A program made the position numbers and the translations under genes. DNA of 64,000 bases from Luteolibacter yonseiensis (GTDB lineage: Bacteria; Verrucomicrobiota; Verrucomicrobiia; Verrucomicrobiales; Akkermansiaceae). Location of the stretch: the NCBI RefSeq assembly GCF_016595465.1, contig NZ_JAENIK010000012.1:372001-436000 (forward strand), in the 5' to 3' direction. Every line of letters begins with the position of its first letter. Within the stretch, counting starts at the first letter, position 1. Shown in pieces: positions 59,088 through 64,000 of the stretch. The notes beneath the pieces are model-generated. The model saw only the letters and a program-made list of their open reading frames with translations, had not been told where the DNA came from and did not search any database.

Positions 59088-60374
59088 TCATGCCAATACC
59101 GGAGGCATCCCACCGTCACGCGACAAACCGGCTTGCAGGCCGATGCTCTCGGTCTCGTCCCGCAGTGTGTCGGCCGCCGGAGTCAGGTCGCTGCCATCCA
59201 TGCCGGGCTTGATGACCACCTTGATGCAGCCATCCGTTTTGTCCCGGAATTTTTCGTATGCGGCAGGGGCGTGTTCGAGGGGAATGCGGTGTGTGACCAC
59301 AAACGAAGGGTCGATCTCGCCCGCTTCGATCTTGTTGAGGAGCGGTGCCAGATAGCGTTGGACGTGTGTCTGGCCGGATTTGACCGTCAACCCCTTGCCG
59401 ACAATCGCACCGAAGGGGACCTTGTCCAGAAGTCCGATGTAAACACCAGGGATCGACAGCGTGCCTGCTTTCCTGCACGCCATGATCGCCTGGCGCAAGG
59501 CATGGGGGCGGTCCATCGTGAGTCCCACCGCCTGTTTCGCCCTGTCGATCACGGCATCGAGGGAGCCGGCGCCGTGGGCTTCCGCACCCACCGCATCGAT
59601 GCACCTGTCCGGGCCACGGCCTCCGGTCATCTCCATCAGGCGTTCGTGGATGGGATCGTTATCAAAATTCAGGATCTCCGCCTTGCCGTGAACCCGTGCC
59701 ATTTCGAGACGTTCGGGCACGCGGTCTATGGCGATCACCCGGCCGGCACCCAACATCCATGAGCACTGGATCGCGAACTGGCCCACAGGGCCGCAGCCCC
59801 AGATGGCGACGGTGTCACCGGGCTCGATCCCGGCGTTTTCCGCCGCCATGTAGCCGGTCGGGAAAATATCGGATAGGAAGAGGACCTTCTCGTCGGACAG
59901 ATCGGACTCGATCTTGATAGGTCCCACATCCGCATGCGGCACGCGGAGATACTCCGCCTGGCCGCCGGGATAACGACCCATCATCCCGGAATAGCCAAAC
60001 AGTCCGGCAGGAGCCTGGCCCATCGCCGCTTTTGCCAAGTCGGCCCCGGGATTGGTGGTGTCGCAACAGGAGAACAAGGTTTTCTCGCAGAAATAACAAC
60101 TGCCGCAGGCGATGACAAACGGCACCACGACGCGGTCGCCTTTTTTGAATTTTCGCACGTCCCGCCCGGTTTCCACCACGATGCCCATCGGTTCGTGGCC
60201 GATGATGTCACCGGCCTCCATCGTCGGAGTGACGCCGTCGTAGAGATGTAGATCTGAGCCACAGATGCCGGTGGCGGTGATGCGGATGATGATGTCACGG
60301 GGATCGAGAATCTCGGGATCGGACACCGTGTCGACGCGGACGTCGCTTTTTCCATGCCAGCAAAGAGCTTTCAT
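59088..60374 (-). CDS. Zinc-dependent alcohol dehydrogenase (formaldehyde-dehydrogenase-like)
   Basis: 428 residues. The medium-chain dehydrogenase fold is complete: catalytic zinc ligands Cys in [13 protein letters not shown] and GHEPMG, a structural zinc cluster [15 protein letters not shown] and a Rossmann motif GCGPVGQFA. The internal insertion after the zinc cluster ([20 protein letters not shown]) is like that of glutathione-independent formaldehyde dehydrogenases, suggesting aldehyde detoxification. The C-terminal 40 residues ([20 protein letters not shown]) are an extra tail. It lies between hydrolase and amylase genes in an operon. Confidence 0.9.
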   Translation of the reverse strand: MKALCWHGKSDVRVDTVSDPEILDPRDIIIRITATGICGSDLHLYDGVTPTMEAGDIIGHEPMGIVVETGRDVRKFKKGDRVVVPFVIACGSCYFCEKTLFSCCDTTNPGADLAKAAMGQAPAGLFGYSGMMGRYPGGQAEYLRVPHADVGPIKIESDLSDEKVLFLSDIFPTGYMAAENAGIEPGDTVAIWGCGPVGQFAIQCSWMLGAGRVIAIDRVPERLEMARVHGKAEILNFDNDPIHERLMEMTGGRGPDRCIDAVGAEAHGAGSLDAVIDRAKQAVGLTMDRPHALRQAIMACRKAGTLSIPGVYIGLLDKVPFGAIVGKGLTVKSGQTHVQRYLAPLLNKIEAGEIDPSFVVTHRIPLEHAPAAYEKFRDKTDGCIKVVIKPGMDGSDLTPAADTLRDETESIGLQAGLSRDGGMPPVLA

Positions 60375-60402
60375 TATCGTAATGTGTTATGGGTGAGGTT
60401 GA

Positions 60403-61185
60403 TCAGGATCTCGTCGCGGCGAGGTGGGATTCGAGCCAGTTGGCGATGTGCAGCGCGACTTCTTCCCAGCCGTTCTGGCCGCAGATGAAATGGCCGCGGC
60501 CGGAGAATCCGAAGTATTCGGAGTGGGATCTCTCATCGGTGTAGGCATGGGCGTTTCGCGCGACCAAGGTGTTCGGGATGATCTCGTCTTCCAACGCTCC
60601 CAGAAAGAGCAGTGGAACGTGCGGCTGGTCGACATCCACTTGCCCGTCCTCGCCCATGATGTTGCGCAGGACCTGTCGGCTTTCGTGGACGGCGAAGTCC
60701 CGATACGCGGAGTTGCTGTCCTCTTCCGTCATCGTGTTTCCGAAGTTCTGGTGGAAAAGCTCCGGAGTCATCTCGTAAGGCTCATCTCCGGCGAATGGAT
60801 TCGTGATCGATGCGCTGTTGCGGAGGAATCCCCAGTCTGCGGCAAGCATCCTGTTAGGAGCAACGGAACAGATCCCCACACCCGCACGGATCAATCCTGC
60901 CGCGGCGAGCTTCTGCATCAGCAGCCCGCCCATGGAGTGGCCGATTACGACAGGCGGTGTGAGCTGTTTTTCCAACAACGCCGCGTGGTGGCGATAGAGA
61001 GTCGCCAGCCCGAGGCTGCCGAGATCGGCAGGGATGTTTTCCCTGAGCAACGCAGGTTCCTGCTCATGCATCGGCCAGGCCGGAGCATGGCATTCGTAGC
61101 CGAGGTTCTCAAAATAGCCGACCCATTTCTCCCAACTTTTGGGAGTGAGGAACATGCCGTGGATGAAGATGATTTTCGGTTTCAT
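60403..61185 (-). CDS. Alpha/beta-hydrolase
   Basis: 260 residues, MKPKIIFIHGMFLTPKSWEK. The nucleophile elbow is GHSMGG (Ser near residue 84), with a likely catalytic Asp/Glu in the DEII segment and the catalytic His in RGHFICG. No signal peptide. The reaction is not defined; it may act on an ester or epoxide. It starts 25 bases after the catalase stop, in the same operon. Confidence 0.82.
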   Translation of the reverse strand: MKPKIIFIHGMFLTPKSWEKWVGYFENLGYECHAPAWPMHEQEPALLRENIPADLGSLGLATLYRHHAALLEKQLTPPVVIGHSMGGLLMQKLAAAGLIRAGVGICSVAPNRMLAADWGFLRNSASITNPFAGDEPYEMTPELFHQNFGNTMTEEDSNSAYRDFAVHESRQVLRNIMGEDGQVDVDQPHVPLLFLGALEDEIIPNTLVARNAHAYTDERSHSEYFGFSGRGHFICGQNGWEEVALHIANWLESHLAATRS

Positions 61186-61209
61186 GAATTGCGTGGTTGG
61201 ATTGCCGCA

Positions 61210-63303
61210 TCAGCCGATGCTTCTGAGCTTGGGCTCCCGTTCCCAGCGGCGTCCGCCACGGGCCGCAGCGATATAGGTGGTGAGGTCCTTTCGACCGGTG
61301 ATGGGCACGATTCCTTCATCGGCCACAACAGCCGACGCATCGAGCAGGGGAAGGGCGGCGGGAACATGGCCGATAACCTTCAAATGGCCGAATGCGTCGC
61401 GGACCCAATTGACCGCGGCGGCTTCTTCCAGCAGTTCCGCGCAGCCTGATTCGGACAAGAGCAGGATGACAGTGTCGAAAAAGAACGAGGGGCCGCCGGA
61501 CAAAGCGAAGTCCACTTCCAGGTGCACGCCATCGGATCCGGTGGCTCCGCCGATCTTGGGGGCGATCAGAGCGATGGCCGCCCGCTCTTTTTTCAACGTG
61601 GATCTGATACTCGCGAGCAGCGTGGAGTCGAAGCCATCGCTCAAAAGGATGCCGACCTTCCGGCCTTTGAGCGTAGCTGGATCCTTCGCAAGCAGACTGA
61701 GTGATTGCGAGGCAGGAAGATCGCGGGGAGTCACCGCAGGGCTCACCTCTTCCGTCTGGCCTTCCATTCCGAGCGCCGCCGCGACGGTGTCATGGAGGGC
61801 GGTGTCGATATTTTTCAAATGACCCAGCATCTTGCGGCGGATCGGTTTGATCTCAACGTGTGCCAGTTCGAATGCGAGCGCTGAAGCGATGTGGTTTTGT
61901 TCCGGCGGTGTCATCGAGCGGAAGAACATGCGGGCCTGCGAGTAGTGGTCCGCGAAGGTCTCGGCACGCTTGCGGAGTTTGGTGCCGTCGACCGGTTCCG
62001 GTGGAGTACGGAAGCCGTGCATCGGGCATTCACGCGGGGCCTGTGGTTCCAAACTGTTCGGTTCGTATGCGACGCGGCCTTTTGGCACGTCCATCTGGCG
62101 GAGACCGTCGCGTTGGAAATTCCTCATCGGGCAGCGCGGCGCGTTGATGGGTATCTGATGGAAGTTGGGTCCGCCGAGGCGGCTGAGCTGGGTATCAAGA
62201 TAGGAGAAGAGGCGCCCTTGTAACAGGGGATCGTCTGAAAAACCGATGCCAGGGACGATGTGGCTGGGACAGAAGGCCACCTGTTCGGTCTCAGCGAAAT
62301 GATTGTCGGGATTCCGGTTGAGGACCATTTTTCCGACCATGCGCAATGGCACTATTTCCTCTGGAATGAGTTTGGTCGGATCCAGCACGTCGAAGTCCAG
62401 CGAAGCCGCGGTCTTCTCATCAAAGATCTGCAAACCGAGCTCCCATTCCGGGAAATCCCCGCGATCAATGGCTTCCCACAGATCGCGCCGGTGGAAGTCC
62501 GGATCCGCCCCGCTGATTTTCACCGCCTCGTCCCAGACAACGGCCGAGGCTCCGATGGTCGGACGCCAGTGGAATTTCACGAAACGTGACTCGCCCTGTT
62601 CGTTGATCAGCCGGAAAGTGTGGACCCCGAAGCCTTCGATCATTCTCAGCGAACGCGGGATCGCCCGGTCCGACATGGCCCACATGACCATGTGCATGCT
62701 CTCCGGCGTGAGGGAGATAAAGTCCCAGAAAGTGGCATGTGCGGATGCCGCTTGGGGAAATCCGCGATCCGGTTCCATTTTCACGGCGTGGATCACATCC
62801 GGAAATTTCATCGCATCTTGGATGAAGAAGACCGGGATGTTGTTTCCCACGAGGTCGAAATTTCCCTCCTCGGTGTAGAACTTCACCGCGAACCCGCGCA
62901 CATCCCGTGGGAGATCCACCGATCCTGCTCCGCCTGCGACAGTGGAGAACCGCGCGAAAACCTCGGTGCGTTTCTTTGGATCCTGAAGGAACTTGGCCTT
63001 GGTCACATCCGCTTGGGACTCGTAAGGTTGGAAGTAGCCGTGTGCCCCGGAGCCGCGGGCATGGACGATACGTTCCGGGATGCGCTCGTGGTCGAAATGT
63101 GTGATCTTCTCCCGCAGGATGAAGTCTTCCAACAGAACGGGGCCGCGTTCGCCAACCTTGAGCGAGTTCTGGTTGTCGGAGATCGGAAGACCTTGATTGG
63201 TGGTGAGCACCACCTGGCTTTCGGAAGCCGTCTGATGGGTTTCCGCAGGAAGTTTCGCCTGCTCGGGAGTGGTAGGACGTGGGGTTTTTTTATGAGTGGC
63301 CAT
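61210..63303 (-). CDS. katE: Monofunctional catalase, large-subunit HPII type
   Basis: 697 residues from ATG 63303 ([20 protein letters not shown]). The heme pocket motifs are present: catalytic His in [13 protein letters not shown], Asn in [13 protein letters not shown], and the proximal Tyr in [15 protein letters not shown]. After about residue 540 comes the C-terminal flavodoxin/DJ-1-like domain typical of large-subunit catalases ([20 protein letters not shown]). It removes hydrogen peroxide in the cytoplasm. It is the first gene of the operon, with a palindrome about 80 bases upstream. Confidence 0.95.
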   Translation of the reverse strand: MATHKKTPRPTTPEQAKLPAETHQTASESQVVLTTNQGLPISDNQNSLKVGERGPVLLEDFILREKITHFDHERIPERIVHARGSGAHGYFQPYESQADVTKAKFLQDPKKRTEVFARFSTVAGGAGSVDLPRDVRGFAVKFYTEEGNFDLVGNNIPVFFIQDAMKFPDVIHAVKMEPDRGFPQAASAHATFWDFISLTPESMHMVMWAMSDRAIPRSLRMIEGFGVHTFRLINEQGESRFVKFHWRPTIGASAVVWDEAVKISGADPDFHRRDLWEAIDRGDFPEWELGLQIFDEKTAASLDFDVLDPTKLIPEEIVPLRMVGKMVLNRNPDNHFAETEQVAFCPSHIVPGIGFSDDPLLQGRLFSYLDTQLSRLGGPNFHQIPINAPRCPMRNFQRDGLRQMDVPKGRVAYEPNSLEPQAPRECPMHGFRTPPEPVDGTKLRKRAETFADHYSQARMFFRSMTPPEQNHIASALAFELAHVEIKPIRRKMLGHLKNIDTALHDTVAAALGMEGQTEEVSPAVTPRDLPASQSLSLLAKDPATLKGRKVGILLSDGFDSTLLASIRSTLKKERAAIALIAPKIGGATGSDGVHLEVDFALSGGPSFFFDTVILLLSESGCAELLEEAAAVNWVRDAFGHLKVIGHVPAALPLLDASAVVADEGIVPITGRKDLTTYIAAARGGRRWEREPKLRSIG

Positions 63304-63379
63304 GGATTCTGAGGACGGTCGCGGCGTCCTCGCAGGCGGCATACCATGAGTGGCGGGGGAAGCGGGATGAACTCAGAAC

Positions 63380-63393
63380 GCTTGTAAACAAGC
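63380..63393. promoter_or_regulatory. Palindrome upstream of katE
   Basis: GCTTGT, AA, ACAAGC: a perfect 14-base palindrome in the 256-base divergent gap between katE and the HD-domain gene. It lies 77 bases before the katE ATG. It may be an operator for either gene; no regulator is adjacent. Confidence 0.4.
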
Positions 63394-63559
63394 CCGGAAG
63401 GAGTAACATGACGGGAAACCTCTCCTAAGGAGTGATCGGATCCAGCTGTATTTTGCACTGCTGTTCCTGTTCCATCGTGCAGACCCGCATGACGTGTGGA
63501 ATCCGCAGCTTGAGATTTGACGTGATTGGACGGTCCTCCGGATGGTATGATAACTGCGA

Positions 63560-64000
63560 ATGGCTTCAGCGATGAGCTTTGATTCCGTCAACACCCTCCA
63601 GACCGCGGCCGCCCTCGCGGCGAAAGCACATGCCGGACAGACAATCCGGAACACTGACATTCCCTACATCGCGCATGCCATGGGCGTTTCAATGGCGGTG
63701 ACCTGCCTCTTCGGTTGCACCGATCCCGAGGTGGCGGCCGCCGCGCTGCTCCACGACACTTTGGAAAAAACCCGTCTGACAGGTGCCGAGATCAGGGAGA
63801 CCCTTGGACCGCGGGTGCTCCATCTGGTGGTCGCGATGACCAAGGATGATGGATATGCGAAAGCCGAATATTGGGAACGGTTGTATGATGAGGTGTGGGA
63901 GGCCCGCCTGATCAAGATGGCGGACGCCCTCGATCATCTCGATTGTCCGGCCGACGAACTGCCGAGGAGGATCAAAAGCGGTAGACGGGCTCTGGAGCTG
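63560..64000 (+). CDS. HD-domain (SpoT-like) phosphohydrolase, partial
   Basis: Runs off the right edge; 147 residues are visible from ATG 63560 (or 63572). The sequence AAKAHAGQTIRNTDIPYIAH, then AAAALLHDTLEKT matches the HD hydrolase domain of RelA/SpoT-type enzymes (His and the HD pair), with MADALDHLD further on. It may be a small alarmone hydrolase or another HD phosphohydrolase, given that no synthetase domain is visible so far. It is divergent from katE. Confidence 0.78.
   Translation, partial: MASAMSFDSVNTLQTAAALAAKAHAGQTIRNTDIPYIAHAMGVSMAVTCLFGCTDPEVAAAALLHDTLEKTRLTGAEIRETLGPRVLHLVVAMTKDDGYAKAEYWERLYDEVWEARLIKMADALDHLDCPADELPRRIKSGRRALEL

Noticed and set aside
1-64000. CRISPR array or rRNA operon
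   Set aside because: No regularly spaced repeats and no rRNA signature were seen in any region.

Overview
The window looks like part of a Verrucomicrobia chromosome, probably close to Luteolibacter or Haloferula. I infer this from a giant exported protein with autotransporter-type beta-strand repeats, a conserved C-terminal segment with a Met-Val-Asn-Ser-Ile-Glu-Trp-like signature, an AsmA-like protein of the type common in that phylum, GC-rich coding sequence and a general lack of clear Shine-Dalgarno sites. This is an inference from gene content; there is no rRNA here to settle it.

Bases 1-31.6 kb are a metal-resistance region, mostly on the minus strand. In transcription order it holds (i) copper genes: a MerR-type regulator and a copper P-type ATPase, a stand-alone DUF3347 protein, a DUF2231-type membrane protein and a complete cus operon (small Cys-rich protein, TolC-like, CusB with a DUF3347 tail, CusA); (ii) a second RND operon of the CzcA class with an abbreviated adaptor, followed by small Cys-rich proteins including a 54-residue exported metallothionein-like peptide; (iii) a czcCBA operon followed by a Zn/Cd-type P-ATPase that runs off the left edge. 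Each RND operon begins with its own small exported Cys-rich protein. On the plus strand, 26.9-31.6 kb, lie an exported Cys protein, a cnrY-cnrX-cnrH-like anti-sigma/sensor/ECF sigma module, a Met-rich mini-lipoprotein and a multicopper oxidase fused to a CopB-like outer-membrane barrel. Four promoter-like sites sharing CAAGGGTTT followed after 15 bases by a TATTAC-like hexamer sit in front of these copper units, which suggests one copper regulon driven by the ECF sigma factor and fed back on its own operon.

Bases 32.1-42.7 kb are an accessory island of plasmid-like character: a WGR-domain/ATP-dependent ligase protein, a Ycf46-like AAA+ ATPase, DUF1257 (Ycf35-like) and DUF2997 proteins, DUF3150, a predicted Fe-S PD-(D/E)XK nuclease, several very small membrane proteins, a ribbon-helix-helix protein and an autoregulated XRE repressor. 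The genes come in short blocks separated by strong hairpin terminators. Two 80-base double-hairpin elements with compensatory stem changes flank the ligase gene. The island ends at tRNA-Thr(UGU), next to what may be IS21-type terminal repeats.

Bases 43-64 kb look like ordinary chromosome: a siroheme-decarboxylase-like Lrp protein, CCA-adding enzyme, EVE-domain protein and lipoyl synthase in one operon; a secreted GH128-like glycosidase with beta-strand repeats; glutamate racemase; a UbiB-family kinase with a textbook sigma-54 promoter; an AsmA-like protein; and a stress-type operon (catalase, alpha/beta hydrolase, zinc alcohol dehydrogenase, alpha-amylase), ending in a partial HD-domain gene.
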